Shown here in pieces: positions 45,223-54,834 of a stretch of 64,000 nucleotides of DNA. Below the pieces are notes generated by a model, which was given only the letters and a program-made list of their open reading frames with translations, was not told the DNA's origin and searched no databases. The stretch covers positions 1 through 64,000 of the forward strand of contig JAEZIB010000120.1 of the NCBI GenBank assembly GCA_023416275.1, in the 5' to 3' direction. Every line of letters begins with the position of its first letter. Within the stretch, counting starts at the first letter, position 1. This DNA comes from Bacillota bacterium (GTDB taxonomy: Bacteria > Bacillota > Clostridia > Acetivibrionales > DSM-1351). The translations under genes were made by a program, and so were the position numbers.

Positions 45223-45750
45223 CTAAGTGTGATGAATCTCAGTTTTACTTAGATATGCAGAAATTTATCTGCTTCATTCATCTGTAAATGAAAAAACACT
45301 TAGGGGGTTTCTTTTGCTCGAAAAAACACTATGTTGGATATGACTTGTCTTGTGGTATTTCAAGCAATTTAAAAATAATTTTATATTTGTTGGAAAATAA
45401 ACAAATAACAAAATGAAAATATAGTAATATTATATCCACAAATTTACCAAATTGTCAATAATATGCTAATATATTATTAAAATTTATAAAATAACAACAA
45501 ATATACCTAAGTTCCCATTTGTCTATTTATATGATATTATATTAATGATTTAAATTTTGATATATTTGATAAAAATACCAACAGATTTTAATATCAAAAT
45601 CATATCGTCTGTTGGTATAAGAATTTAGAAGATATTATTTAAACTTTCTATTGTTAAAGAATAGATTAATTATTATTGAAAATAAGTTCAAAATATAATA
45701 AGATGGATACATTAATAAAAGCCATTTATAAAACTAGGTGAATAAGGCGT
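45223..45750. other. Divergent intergenic region
   Basis: A decayed repeat B-like piece (GCTCGAAAAAACACTATG near 45316) and an 11-bp inverted repeat at 45576-45618 are the only structures seen. The remainder is AT-rich. Confidence 0.5.
45576..45618. repeat. Inverted repeat upstream of the ROK regulator
   Basis: ATACCAACAGA and TCTGTTGGTAT (11 bp, perfect) are separated by 21 bp that include a second dyad, TATCAAAATCATATC. It could be an operator or a terminator-like hairpin; it lies about 130 bp before the ROK gene. Confidence 0.45.
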
Positions 45751-46878
45751 ATGAACAATAATGGAGTAAATAGTATTGAAGTAAAAAAAATAAATAGACA
45801 GACAATTTATAAATTTCTGTATAGGCATGAGCCCATATCTATACAGGAAATTGCGTATACTCTAAATATGAGCTTACCAACGGTTACACAAAATATTAAA
45901 GAATTATATGAGCGAGGGTTAGTTATAAAAACTGGCTTATTTGAATCTACCGGTGGAAGAAAGGCAAAAGCTATTTCTTATAATAGCATTGCCCGCTATG
46001 CAATAGGTCTTGATGTAACTCGCAATCATGTTGGTGCTGTGCTAATTGACTTGAGCGGAAAAGTCATCAAAAACGAAAGACGACAATTTCCGTTTGAAAA
46101 CACTAAAGAGTACTTTAGAGGCATCGGTAGTTTTGTTAGCGAATTTATTGAGGATTATAAAATAAACACTGGGGATGTTTTAGGTGTTGGAATAGCATTG
46201 CCAGCTATTATAGCTCCTGACAGAGAGACTGTAAGCTACGCATCCGTAATTGATTTTGAAGGCGGAAAGGTTAGTGCCTTTTCGGAGTACATACCATATC
46301 CTTGCGTTTTTAGCAATGACGCTAATGCAGGAGGTTTTGCCGAAATGTGGGGAGATGAAACCTTTGAAAATGTAGTTTATTTATCATTAAATAATTCTGT
46401 TGGAGGCTCAATCATCATAAAGAAGAACATCTATGAGGGGTATAATCATAGGAGTGGTGAGTTTGGTCATATGACAATTGTACCAAACGGCAGAACTTGC
46501 TATTGCGGCAAAAAGGGCTGTGTTGATGCATATTGTTCAGCAAAGCTATTATCTGATAGTACCAATGGAAATATCGCTGAATTCTTTAGACTCCTTTCTA
46601 AAGGAAATAAACAGCAGAAGCTTATTTGGGAGGAATATGTTTCACATCTTGTGATTGCTGTTAATAATCTTAGAATGTTGTTTGATTGCAATGTTATTTT
46701 GGGAGGATATGCTGGGGCTTACATGGATGAATATATTGATGAGTTAAGAGCAATGGCTTCTAAATACAATACCTTTGAAGTTGATGGAAATTATCTGAAT
46801 GTTTGTAAGTATAAGCTGGAGACTACTGCAGTTGGAGCAGCCTTGATACTTGTGGAAGATTTTATTAAAAACGTATAA
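45751..46878 (+). CDS. ROK family transcriptional regulator
   Basis: A 375-residue regulator with an N-terminal winged helix (residues 10-75, EPISIQEIAYTLNMSLPTVTQNIKELYERGLV) and a C-terminal ROK (sugar kinase-like) domain. The ROK zinc motif is present as CYCGKKGCVDAYC, and GHMTIVPNG precedes it. Regulators of this type (NagC, Mlc, XylR) repress sugar operons and release DNA on binding the sugar. The transporter and dehydrogenase that follow on the same strand are the obvious targets. A terminator lies between, so the regulator is its own unit. AAGG upstream of the ATG is a weak ribosome site. Confidence 0.92.
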   Translation: MNNNGVNSIEVKKINRQTIYKFLYRHEPISIQEIAYTLNMSLPTVTQNIKELYERGLVIKTGLFESTGGRKAKAISYNSIARYAIGLDVTRNHVGAVLIDLSGKVIKNERRQFPFENTKEYFRGIGSFVSEFIEDYKINTGDVLGVGIALPAIIAPDRETVSYASVIDFEGGKVSAFSEYIPYPCVFSNDANAGGFAEMWGDETFENVVYLSLNNSVGGSIIIKKNIYEGYNHRSGEFGHMTIVPNGRTCYCGKKGCVDAYCSAKLLSDSTNGNIAEFFRLLSKGNKQQKLIWEEYVSHLVIAVNNLRMLFDCNVILGGYAGAYMDEYIDELRAMASKYNTFEVDGNYLNVCKYKLETTAVGAALILVEDFIKNV

Positions 46879-47199
46879 TGCAAAAAATACCAATTAATTC
46901 TATTTATAATTATTAAATACAATAAATTATATTGGATAGACTAAATGTTAAGAGAAAAACATTTAGTCTATTTTTTTATATTTATTTTAGGTATTAAATA
47001 GTGTTGCGAAGCAATTTATCATAGCCTGTTTTATATTTTTGTGCAAAAAGTCTAAAAATGTAGAAATAAATCATAAAAATATATTGACATTTACTATATT
47101 ACAGATATAATTATACTTAATAAAAATGATTTATAAAAGTCTTAAAGAAAATGATTTAAATAACACTACATTATTCAAGAAATGTTACAGGAGAAGGAA
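46879..47199. other. Intergenic region before the sugar transporter operon
   Basis: It holds the terminator of the ROK gene (46936-46977). TTGACA at 47094 could be a -35 box, but I cannot find a well-spaced -10. Confidence 0.45.
46936..46977 (+). terminator. Intrinsic terminator after the ROK gene
   Basis: ATAGACTAAATGTT pairs perfectly with AACATTTAGTCTAT over an 8-nt loop, followed by seven T residues. Confidence 0.9.
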
Positions 47200-48711
47200 A
47201 TGGAAAATAATATTAAACTCAGAGTTTCAAAAATTGAAAAATCCTTTCCAGGAGTAAAGGCTCTTGATAAAATTGATTTTACTGTTAAAAAGGGCTCTGT
47301 TCATGTTTTGTGCGGAGAAAATGGTGCAGGAAAATCAACATTAATGAAAATCATAAATGGCATTTATCAACCTGATAGCGGTCAGATATTCATTGACGAG
47401 AAGCCTGTTAAGATTAACAACCCCATTCAAGCTAGAAGTTTAGGTATTTCTATGATATTCCAAGAAATGAATTATGTTCCTGAAATGACAGTAGAGGAAA
47501 ATATATTTCTTGGAAATCTACCGGTAAACAAATTTGGGAGTGTTGATTGGAAACAAGTAAGACAACGTGCCACTGAACTGTTGAGGTTAGAGAATTTACC
47601 ATATTCACCAACTACATTACTTAAGGATTTAACAGTATCAGATATTCAGATGTTGGAAATAATAAAGGCTATTTCCTATAAATCAGATATCATCATTATG
47701 GATGAGCCTACTTCAGCGATAACTCTTAAGGAAGTAGAAAAGCTGTTTGTCAAAATAAGAGAGCTGAGGGCTAGAGGCGTAAGCATAATCTATATTTCAC
47801 ATAAATTGGATGAAATATTTCAGATAGCTGATGAAATAACAGTGTTTAGAGATGGAACAGTTGTAGAAAGCCATCCTAAAGAAGAACTGGATATTGAAAC
47901 AGTAATTGCTTTAATGGTTGGCCGTAAGCTCACCAATACCTATCCAAAGGAAGAGGTGAAGCAGGGGGAGAATTTACTCCAGGTTCAAAAGCTAAATAGT
48001 AAAAGTGTTTTCAATAATGTAAGCTTTCATGTAAAAAAAGGAGAAATAGTCGGTTTTGCAGGACTAATGGGTGCAGGACGAACTGAGGTAATGAGAGCTT
48101 TATTCGGACTTGATCCTATAACCTCCGGCTCTGTAAAAATTAAGGGCAAGGAAGTTACCATTAAAAATGTAAGAGAATCAATTAATAATGGACTGGTAAT
48201 GCTTTCTGAGGATAGAAGAAGATATGGAATTATACCTGTAAGATCAGTTAAGGAAAATACTACTTTGTCATTCTTACAGAAGGTATTTTATAAAATGACC
48301 TATCATCATAAGGTTGAGCACAATATAGTTACTGATATGTTTACAAAAATGAAGGTTAAAACTCCAACTCTTGATACTTCAATACAATCTCTAAGCGGAG
48401 GAAATCAACAAAAGGTAGTATTGGCTAAGTGGATGATAAGAAATCCGGATATATTAATTCTTGATGAACCAACAAGAGGTATTGATGTAGGAGCTAAATT
48501 TGAAATATATAAGCTTATGACAAATTTAGTTAAAGAGGGTAAGGCGGTAATAATGGTATCTTCTGAGTTACCTGAGTTAATAGGCATGTGTGATAGGATT
48601 TATGTAATGTCAAAGGGAACTATAACCGGTGAAATTGAAAGAAAAGACTTTTCTCAGGAGCTTATAATGAAATATGCTACCGGAACACTAATATCTAATG
48701 AGGTGAAATAA
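47200..48711 (+). CDS. Sugar ABC transporter ATPase (RbsA/MglA type, double domain)
   Basis: A 503-residue cytosolic ATPase with two fused ABC domains, as in ribose, galactose and xylose transporters. The N-terminal domain has Walker A GENGAGKST and IIIMDEPTSAIT. The C-terminal domain has GLMGAGRTEVMRALFG, a signature LSGGNQQKV and LILDEPTRGIDVG. ATG 47200 is used because AGGAGAAGG lies directly upstream; another ATG at 47182 overlaps no ribosome site. The permease starts 2 nt after the stop. It powers uptake with the next two genes. Confidence 0.95.
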   Translation: MENNIKLRVSKIEKSFPGVKALDKIDFTVKKGSVHVLCGENGAGKSTLMKIINGIYQPDSGQIFIDEKPVKINNPIQARSLGISMIFQEMNYVPEMTVEENIFLGNLPVNKFGSVDWKQVRQRATELLRLENLPYSPTTLLKDLTVSDIQMLEIIKAISYKSDIIIMDEPTSAITLKEVEKLFVKIRELRARGVSIIYISHKLDEIFQIADEITVFRDGTVVESHPKEELDIETVIALMVGRKLTNTYPKEEVKQGENLLQVQKLNSKSVFNNVSFHVKKGEIVGFAGLMGAGRTEVMRALFGLDPITSGSVKIKGKEVTIKNVRESINNGLVMLSEDRRRYGIIPVRSVKENTTLSFLQKVFYKMTYHHKVEHNIVTDMFTKMKVKTPTLDTSIQSLSGGNQQKVVLAKWMIRNPDILILDEPTRGIDVGAKFEIYKLMTNLVKEGKAVIMVSSELPELIGMCDRIYVMSKGTITGEIERKDFSQELIMKYATGTLISNEVK

Positions 48712-48712
48712 A

Positions 48713-49723
48713 ATGAATTTACAAAAAAATAATGTTTTGAGTACAGTAACAAAAAAATATAGTATTTTCATGATTCTGTTTGTTTTATTTTTTATTTGCT
48801 CTCTTGCAAATCCTAACTTTCTGACAGCAAATAATTTGACTAATATTTCAAGGCAATTGGCGGTAACAACTATTTTGGCATTTGGACAAACAATGCTTAT
48901 TATAAGCGGTATGCTTGACCTTTCACAAGGATCTGTACTTGCACTCTCTGGAGTATTTGCTGTTTCAACATATAAAGCAACGGGTTCGCTTGTTCTATCA
49001 ATAGTTGTGGGAATTATAACAGGTGTTGTATGTAACTTTATAAATGCTATAATGGTTAGTTCTTTAAAAACTCCTCCATTTATTGCTACATTAGCAATGC
49101 TGACAATGGCAAGGGGAGTAGCGCTTCTATTTACAGAAGGTCAAAATATACTGCAGCTGGGTGATTTTATAGTATTTGGTCAAGGTTCATTAGGAGTAAT
49201 TCCTATTCCGATTATTTTCCTAGTAATAATTGCAATTATAACTTGGTATATTTTACGTCATACTAGGTTTGGACGTTCTCTATATGCTGTTGGTGGTAAT
49301 GAAGAAGCCTCTGTTGCTTCAGGAATAAATGTTTCAAGGGTTAAATATAAAGCATTTATTATAAATGGTATATTTGTAGGAATCGCTGGTGTATTATTTA
49401 TGTCACGTGTAAATGCAGGTCTTCCTAATGGTGCTGTGGGATTTGAGATGACTGCTTTAACTGCAGCTATTATTGGTGGTACAAGCTTCTCAGGAGGTAT
49501 TGGTTCTGCTGCAGGAACATTAGCTGGTGCTTTTATAGTTGGTTTCTTAGATAACATAATGAATTTGACAAACGTAGATTCCTATATGCAGCAAATAGTT
49601 AGAGGAGCAATAATTGCATTGGCAGTTATTTATGATATTCAATCAAAGAATCGCAGAACAAAGAGTGCTATGGGTAGAATTGAAGATAAAGATAATAAGA
49701 AGAATAATGCTGAAAAAGCATAA
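48713..49723 (+). CDS. Sugar ABC transporter permease (RbsC/XylH type)
   Basis: A 336-residue integral membrane permease with about nine helices. The family core is visible as MLIISGMLDLSQGSVLALSGV and GGNEEASVASGINVSRVKYKAFIINGIFVGIAGV, then GGTSFSGGIGSAAGTLAGAFIVG. The start overlaps the AGGTGAAATAA at the end of the ATPase gene, so the two are translationally coupled. The charged C-terminal tail (residues 310-336) is cytosolic. Confidence 0.95.
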   Translation: MNLQKNNVLSTVTKKYSIFMILFVLFFICSLANPNFLTANNLTNISRQLAVTTILAFGQTMLIISGMLDLSQGSVLALSGVFAVSTYKATGSLVLSIVVGIITGVVCNFINAIMVSSLKTPPFIATLAMLTMARGVALLFTEGQNILQLGDFIVFGQGSLGVIPIPIIFLVIIAIITWYILRHTRFGRSLYAVGGNEEASVASGINVSRVKYKAFIINGIFVGIAGVLFMSRVNAGLPNGAVGFEMTALTAAIIGGTSFSGGIGSAAGTLAGAFIVGFLDNIMNLTNVDSYMQQIVRGAIIALAVIYDIQSKNRRTKSAMGRIEDKDNKKNNAEKA

Positions 49724-49809
49724 GAGTAGTAACATCAATTATTTGTAGAATTAAGTCAGTATTAAACAGGATACCTGTTTATAATATTAAAAGAAAAGGA
49801 TGGTAAATT

Positions 49810-50823
49810 ATGAAGAAGAAACGTTTAGGTTTAATTTCAATGCTATTAGTAATCGGTTTACTAGCTGCATGTGGTACTACAGGAACAGACACTACTGACA
49901 CAGCTAAAAACACATCCGCAACTAATACTACTGGTGCTGGAGAAAAACAATATAAGGTTGCATATATTGCTCGTGCACAATCAGATTCTTTTGCTGCATG
50001 GCTTGCGAATGCTGTAAAGGAAGAAGCAAATAAATACCCTAATATTAAGCTGGATGTATTTGATGGTGAAGCAAATGATGAGAAAGAGAACTCAATGATT
50101 GAAAATGCCATTACTAACAAATATGATTTGGTTATTGTTCAGCCGAACAACGGTGAAGCTCAAAGACCTTACGTAGAAAAGGTAGTAAAAGCAGGTATAT
50201 TTGCTATCACTACAAATGCCCGCATTTCTAATATTGAAGGTGCTTCTTCCGTAGATGCTAATCCATATGAACAAGCTGGTGTTAATGCACGTGCTGCAAT
50301 AGAGCAAATTCCTCAGAACGCAAAAGTAGTAGTATTAAACGGTCCTTCCGGTAACTTCCATGCTGATGAAAGACGTAAGAGCTGGCAAGCAGAATTCTTT
50401 GATAAACGTAAGGATGTAAAAATAGTTGGTGAACAAATAGCAAACTGGAATAAAGACGAAGCTATGAAATACATGGAAGACTGGGTTCAGGCAAACGATA
50501 AAATAGATGCAGTTATTTCAATGAATGATAATATGGCTGCAGGTGCTATCGAAGTAGTTAAAGATAATCCAAAATACAAAAATTTATTAGTTTATGGTGT
50601 AGATGGTACTGCAGAAGCTTGTCTGTTAATTCAGGAAGGCAAAATGACTTCTACTTGTATGCAGAGTGCATATGATCTTGCAACAAAGCTATTGGATACA
50701 AGTAACAAGCTATTAACAGGAGCAGAAAAACAAATTGATACAGATATTGGTAATCCACTAGTTACTAAAGATAATGTTCAAGAATTCATAGAAATGCATA
50801 AAAAATCAGGAGCTATTAAATAG
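49810..50823 (+). CDS. Sugar-binding lipoprotein of the ABC transporter (RbsB-like)
   Basis: A 337-residue substrate-binding protein. A lipoprotein signal ends at GLLAAC, so Cys21 would be lipidated. A Thr/Ser-rich linker follows, then a two-lobed periplasmic-binding domain of the ribose/galactose type (VAYIARAQSDSFAAWLANAVKEEA, VIVQPNNGEAQRPYVEKVVKAGIF, AVISMNDNMAAGAIE). The last gene of the transporter set, it is 86 bp after the permease and has AAAGGATGG upstream. The dehydrogenase downstream hints at a polyol or pentose ligand. Confidence 0.94.
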   Translation: MKKKRLGLISMLLVIGLLAACGTTGTDTTDTAKNTSATNTTGAGEKQYKVAYIARAQSDSFAAWLANAVKEEANKYPNIKLDVFDGEANDEKENSMIENAITNKYDLVIVQPNNGEAQRPYVEKVVKAGIFAITTNARISNIEGASSVDANPYEQAGVNARAAIEQIPQNAKVVVLNGPSGNFHADERRKSWQAEFFDKRKDVKIVGEQIANWNKDEAMKYMEDWVQANDKIDAVISMNDNMAAGAIEVVKDNPKYKNLLVYGVDGTAEACLLIQEGKMTSTCMQSAYDLATKLLDTSNKLLTGAEKQIDTDIGNPLVTKDNVQEFIEMHKKSGAIK

Positions 50824-51211
50824 TAGATTTTGATAATAAACTCAACTTTCCATTGATACCCTATACCTATAATTCAGCTGGAAAGTTGAGTAGTTTAAAA
50901 AATTAATGTTTTTGTCATGAATAAGATGCGTGAACCACAAATTCATGCATCTTACTCTAATTTAGCGTTAAAGATATGAATTTGAATGGGAATCACTTTA
51001 CATTTTACAGCAAGCCTTTTTATCAACTATTTTATTCATTTCTAACTAATTTCCCATTCTTAAGTATGTACACCTGCAATTTTCAACTAGAAAATTAGTT
51101 ATATAGATTCAGATACTGCATTAAGAATTTCATAACATATTAATTGATATCAACATAACAAGAAATTAAATTTAACTGAAATTTACACTTACACAAGGAG
51201 GATGAATTATA
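50824..51211. other. Intergenic region with a dispersed repeat
   Basis: It contains the repeat at 50841-50890. TATGTACACCTGCAATTTTC near 51065 looks like a decayed piece of the same family. No gene is seen. Confidence 0.5.
50841..50890. repeat. Dispersed repeat, CTCAACTTTCC family, copy A3
   Basis: A 50-bp element with perfect 11-bp terminal inverted repeats CTCAACTTTCC (50841-50851) and GGAAAGTTGAG (50880-50890). It follows the sugar-binding protein gene and could act as its terminator or RNA stabiliser. Confidence 0.75.
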
Positions 51212-52252
51212 GTGAAAAATAAAGCAGCATATATGACCGGTCTTAATAAAATGGAAATACGAGATATTGAAATGCCGAAGCTTAGAGACAAGGATGTACT
51301 GGTAAAGCTCGAATATGTAGGAATATGCGGTTCTGATGTGCATTACCTAGAGCATGGTAAAATTGGCGATTTTATCGTTGATGGCGATTTTATCCTTGGA
51401 CATGAATGTGCGGGAACTGTTGTTGAATTAGGAAGCGGAGTTCAAAACCTTAAAGTAGGAGACAAGGTAGCACTGGAGCCTGGTGTAACTTGCGGACAAT
51501 GTGAGTTTTGTAAAACTGGAAGATATAATTTATGTCCAGATGTTGAGTTTTTGGCAACTCCGCCATATCACGGTTCAATGATGAAGTACATTGCCTTCCC
51601 AGAAAATATGTGCTTTAAACTTCCTGATAATATAACTACAAAGGAAGGAGCTCTCGTTGAACCCTTGGCAGTAGGAATGCATGCTGCTTTGCAAGGCGGA
51701 GTTAAGCTTGGAGATTCTGTGGTAATACTTGGTGCTGGTACAATAGGCCTAGTAACTCTATTAGCTTGCAAAGCATATGGCGCTACAGATATTACAGTTG
51801 TTGATGTCATACCTAAAAGATTAGAGTATGCAAAGAAACTAGGAGCAACAACTGTTATTAATGCGGCTGAAGCTGATGCTTTAGTAGAAGTAGATAAAAT
51901 GACAAACAAAAAAGGCGTAGATATAGTTATTGAAACTGCTGGTTCAGCCAGAACAATTTCCCAGACTCCGTACATGGTAAAAAACGGAGGAACTATCGTA
52001 CTTGTTGGCTTGGCGCCTCAAGACATTATTGAGTTCAACTTTGCAAAAATTATGGCAAAGGAAGCCCAGATAAAGTCTGTATTCCGATATAGAAATATTT
52101 ATCCTACAGCAATTAAAGCGATAGCACAAGGTATTATTAACATTACAGGAATTGTTACTCATGAGTTTGATTTTGAGGATAGTGCAAAAGCTTTTGACTA
52201 TGTAATTAACAATAAGCAGGATGTAGTTAAAGCTGTAATAAAAGTAGACTAA
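51212..52252 (+). CDS. Zinc-dependent polyol dehydrogenase (sorbitol/xylitol dehydrogenase-like)
   Basis: A 346-residue medium-chain dehydrogenase. The catalytic zinc ligands are in GICGSDVHY and GHEC, with the structural zinc site CGQCEFCKTGRYNLC. The Rossmann motif is GAGTIGLVTLLACKAYGA, followed by VDVIPKR, an NAD-type acidic residue. It most resembles sorbitol, xylitol or threonine-type dehydrogenases that oxidise a secondary alcohol. The start is a GTG at 51212 with AAGGAGG 9 nt upstream. It lies downstream of the sugar transporter and probably acts on the imported compound. Confidence 0.91.
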   Translation: MKNKAAYMTGLNKMEIRDIEMPKLRDKDVLVKLEYVGICGSDVHYLEHGKIGDFIVDGDFILGHECAGTVVELGSGVQNLKVGDKVALEPGVTCGQCEFCKTGRYNLCPDVEFLATPPYHGSMMKYIAFPENMCFKLPDNITTKEGALVEPLAVGMHAALQGGVKLGDSVVILGAGTIGLVTLLACKAYGATDITVVDVIPKRLEYAKKLGATTVINAAEADALVEVDKMTNKKGVDIVIETAGSARTISQTPYMVKNGGTIVLVGLAPQDIIEFNFAKIMAKEAQIKSVFRYRNIYPTAIKAIAQGIINITGIVTHEFDFEDSAKAFDYVINNKQDVVKAVIKVD

Positions 52253-52321
52253 AAATATTTTTGTTTGAAATTGCAATAAGCATTTAATTTTGATATTATT
52301 AATAAATTAAACTAATTAGTT

Positions 52322-52362
52322 AACTCCTTCTTTGTCAAATTATCAACAAGAAGGAGTTTTTG
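52322..52362 (+). terminator. Intrinsic terminator after the polyol dehydrogenase
   Basis: AACTCCTTCTT pairs perfectly with AAGAAGGAGTT over a 15-nt loop and is followed by TTT. It marks the end of the sugar region. Confidence 0.85.
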
Positions 52363-52434
52363 CATTTCTATCAAAGAGCGATACTATAAAGTTAACTCTC
52401 ATTCAAAAAACTTTATCAATATAAATAAATACCA

Positions 52435-52463
52435 TTGACATGTATGGGTAATTGTGGTATAAA
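52435..52463 (+). promoter_or_regulatory. Sigma-A promoter of the yezD-like gene and the following cluster
   Basis: TTGACA at 52435-52440 and TATAAA at 52458-52463 are exactly 17 bp apart. Transcription would start about 50 nt before the small gene. Confidence 0.85.
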
Positions 52464-52518
52464 TAATAAAAAGAATTCATAGTTATCCGATTATAATAGT
52501 ATGAATTGAGGTGGTGCT

Positions 52519-52677
52519 TTGAAAAATAATGATAACAAAGAAAAACTAGAAGGAGAAAACATAAAACTTCTGTTGGACTACATAAAAAAAATCAAGTATG
52601 GTTCAGTAACTGTGAATATACAAGATGGTAAAATTGTTCAAATAGAAAAAAGTGAAAAAATAAGGATTAGAAACTGA
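52519..52677 (+). CDS. Small YezD-family protein (DUF2292), TTG start
   Basis: A 52-residue protein reading LLLDYIKKIKYGSVTVNIQD then GKIVQIEKSEKIRIRN. The core YGSVTVNIQDGKIVQIEKSEKIR matches the YezD/DUF2292 family, small proteins often encoded beside sulfur assimilation or nitrogenase-related genes. Their biochemical role is not known. The start is a TTG at 52519 with GAGGTGG 4 nt upstream; no in-frame ATG exists. A consensus promoter lies just before. The stop codon overlaps a conserved box that leads into a terminator, so the gene may sit inside an attenuated leader of the downstream transporter and nitrogenase-like genes. Confidence 0.85.
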   Translation: MKNNDNKEKLEGENIKLLLDYIKKIKYGSVTVNIQDGKIVQIEKSEKIRIRN

Positions 52678-52731
52678 CTAGACAACTAGAGGTTTTGATA
52701 TTTGCTTTAAGCATATATCGAGGCCTTTTTT
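52671..52731 (+). promoter_or_regulatory. Conserved box plus intrinsic terminator (putative attenuator), copy 1
   Basis: The box ACTAGACAACTAGAGG within 52671-52696 continues into a terminator stem: AGAGGTTTTGATAT (52688-52701) with ATATCGAGGCCTTTTTT (52715-52731). The same 26-nt stretch, with one change, precedes the nifH-like gene at 61425-61450, again as the 5' side of a terminator. Retaining the box at two sites, with different distal arms, suggests a regulatory protein or RNA acts on it. Confidence 0.65.
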
Positions 52732-52836
52732 ATATGATTCTTAAGTTTCAGAGAAATTATATTGGATTTCCAAAGTCAACAAGATTCCTCTGAAACAAAG
52801 AACTACACTGCTTATAAAAGAAATGGGTGAGAAGGC

Positions 52837-53715
52837 TTGTTACATAGAATACGGTTACTAGGTTTAGATTTGGACGGGACATTATTAAACAATGAGAAAC
52901 AGCTATCGAAAATTAATGAAGATAGTATCAAGGAGATCATGAAAAAGGGAGTAGTTGTAGTACCAGTAACAGGACGCCCAAAGAAAGGAATTCCAGATGC
53001 TATTTTGAAACTATTTCATAGTTCATACATAATCACATCTAATGGTGCAGTAACAACTGATATAAAGCCTCAAAAAGATATTGAAGGTGTTTACTTAAGT
53101 AATCAAACAGTAATTGACATATTTACAGTAATTCAGAAAATAAATGAAAAAGTAGAATTTGAAGTTTTTGTTGATGGAATGGGATATGCTCAAAAACACC
53201 AGTTTTACATTGTCAAAGAAAAATATAGAGGAACCCCATTAGAATCCTATATTCAGAATAGCCGAAGTCCTGTAGATGATATTAATAATTTCATAGCAAG
53301 CAGGAAAGATAATATTGCAGGGATATCTATTATGACAGATTCCATTGCTATTAAGAATAAGATTCTAAATGTACTTACTGAGTTTCGTAATATTAAAACA
53401 ACTTCATCTGTTCCAACAGATTTAGAAATTAATGCAGTAAACGCAGGAAAAGGGTTAGCGCTTTTAAGTTTGGCAAAAAGGTTGGGTATTCAAAAGTCAG
53501 AAATAATGGCATGTGGTGATAGCGAAAATGATATTGAAATGCTCAAAATGGTGGAGATTGGAGTTGCAATGAGTAATTCAGATGAGAGAGTAAAGGCAAT
53601 AGCTGATTATATAACCTTGAGTAACGAAGAAAATGGAGTCGCATATGCGATAGACAGGTTTATAAGATGCCAACCGCCGCTAATACTCACTGAGGTCCTT
53701 CAACAAAAAATATGA
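52837..53715 (+). CDS. Cof-type HAD-IIB hydrolase
   Basis: A 292-residue phosphatase of the haloacid dehalogenase superfamily, Cof subfamily. Motif I is LGLDLDGTLL (nucleophile and acid-base Asp), motif II VVPVTGRP, and motifs III-IV appear in AGKGLALLSLAKRLG and ACGDSENDIEMLKMVEIGVAMSNS. These enzymes hydrolyse sugar phosphates, PLP or nucleotides; the substrate here cannot be assigned. The start is a TTG at 52837 with GGTGAG upstream, because no ATG is near. It lies directly after the attenuator and in the same direction as the transporter genes. Confidence 0.9.
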   Translation: MLHRIRLLGLDLDGTLLNNEKQLSKINEDSIKEIMKKGVVVVPVTGRPKKGIPDAILKLFHSSYIITSNGAVTTDIKPQKDIEGVYLSNQTVIDIFTVIQKINEKVEFEVFVDGMGYAQKHQFYIVKEKYRGTPLESYIQNSRSPVDDINNFIASRKDNIAGISIMTDSIAIKNKILNVLTEFRNIKTTSSVPTDLEINAVNAGKGLALLSLAKRLGIQKSEIMACGDSENDIEMLKMVEIGVAMSNSDERVKAIADYITLSNEENGVAYAIDRFIRCQPPLILTEVLQQKI

Positions 53716-53802
53716 AATATCATAGTTAATTTTGATGATTAGTAACAAGAAAAATAATGTGACATTTGCTTTTAATCTAATAAATTGAAAGGGTAAATAA
53801 CG

Positions 53803-54834
53803 GTGATAGGCATGAATGAAAGCAAGGTTTTGGAAACTAGGAGACAGTTAATAAAAAACACAAGTTGGAAAGTCAACAATGCTTATGTTAATCAAATAAA
53901 AAAAGTTATTCCTATTGTAGCTGTATTAATAACATTAATTTGTCAAATCGGTATCGAAGATTCAAAACTACAAAAGAAAGCAGCAAGACCCTACTTTACA
54001 TATTTTTTAATAGCAGTCCTACTGATATATGTTGTATTTTATTTGATATCATTTTTTAATAAGAAAATTAATAAACGAATTGTATACAAGGGTGGCTTTT
54101 ACGCAGGAGTAATATTATTTCTAAATATATTAAATATAGTCACTCTCAAATATGCAGTTCTTCCAAAATTATTTTTTCCTTCATTAGACAGGGTGTTTGG
54201 AACCTTGGTTGAGGATAGGATATTTTTAATTGAATGTGTTGTGTATTCACTGAAACTATTATTAAAGGGCTTTTTTTGCGGAGGTATTATTGGATTTATA
54301 ACAGGGATACTATTAGGCTTTAGCAAAACAGCTGGCTATTGGTTGAATCCTGTTACAAGAATACTTGGGCCAATACCAACAACTGCATGGGTACCTCTTG
54401 CATTATCAACTTTTCCAACTTCATATTCAGCAAGTGTATTTTTAATCGCATTTGCAGTATGGTTTCCAACAGCACTAATGACCAGCAGTGGTATTCAAAA
54501 TACTAGTAATGCTTATTTTGAAGTATCCAGAACACTAGGGGCAAGCACTTTATATCAGGTATTTAAAATAGGAATACCAAGTGCTATGCCAAGCATTTTT
54601 CTTGGTATTTTTTATGGAACATGTTCTTCCTTTATTACACTTATGACGGCAGAAATGGTGGGAAGTTCTTGTGGAATTGGTTGGTATATAAACTGGCAGA
54701 AACAAATGATGGTATATCCAGGAGTATATGCTGGCTTGATAATTATAGCTTTGATATGTACAACAATATTAACTATATTGTTTAAGGTCAGGGATAGGGT
54801 TTTGGTATGGCAGAAAGGGGTTATCAAATGGTAG
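53803..54834 (+). CDS. ABC transporter permease of the NitT/TauT (SsuC) type
   Basis: A 343-residue integral membrane protein. Three helices occupy about residues 30-120, and the BPD_transp_1 permease domain lies at about 130-340. The domain's EAA-like loop is seen in SRTLGASTLYQVFKIGIPSAMPSIFLG, typical of sulfonate, taurine or nitrate permeases. The N-terminal extension of about 100 residues is longer than in SsuC/TauC. The start is a GTG at 53803 with GAAAGGG 9 nt upstream. It overlaps the ATPase gene by 7 nt (ATGGTAG), so both are co-translated. It forms the membrane path for the binding protein encoded at 58159. Confidence 0.9.
   Translation: MIGMNESKVLETRRQLIKNTSWKVNNAYVNQIKKVIPIVAVLITLICQIGIEDSKLQKKAARPYFTYFLIAVLLIYVVFYLISFFNKKINKRIVYKGGFYAGVILFLNILNIVTLKYAVLPKLFFPSLDRVFGTLVEDRIFLIECVVYSLKLLLKGFFCGGIIGFITGILLGFSKTAGYWLNPVTRILGPIPTTAWVPLALSTFPTSYSASVFLIAFAVWFPTALMTSSGIQNTSNAYFEVSRTLGASTLYQVFKIGIPSAMPSIFLGIFYGTCSSFITLMTAEMVGSSCGIGWYINWQKQMMVYPGVYAGLIIIALICTTILTILFKVRDRVLVWQKGVIKW

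Noticed and set aside
47094..47117. Sugar operon promoter (TTGACA with TATAAT or TATACT)
   Set aside because: The -10-like hexamers are only 6 or 12 bp from TTGACA, too close for a sigma-A promoter.
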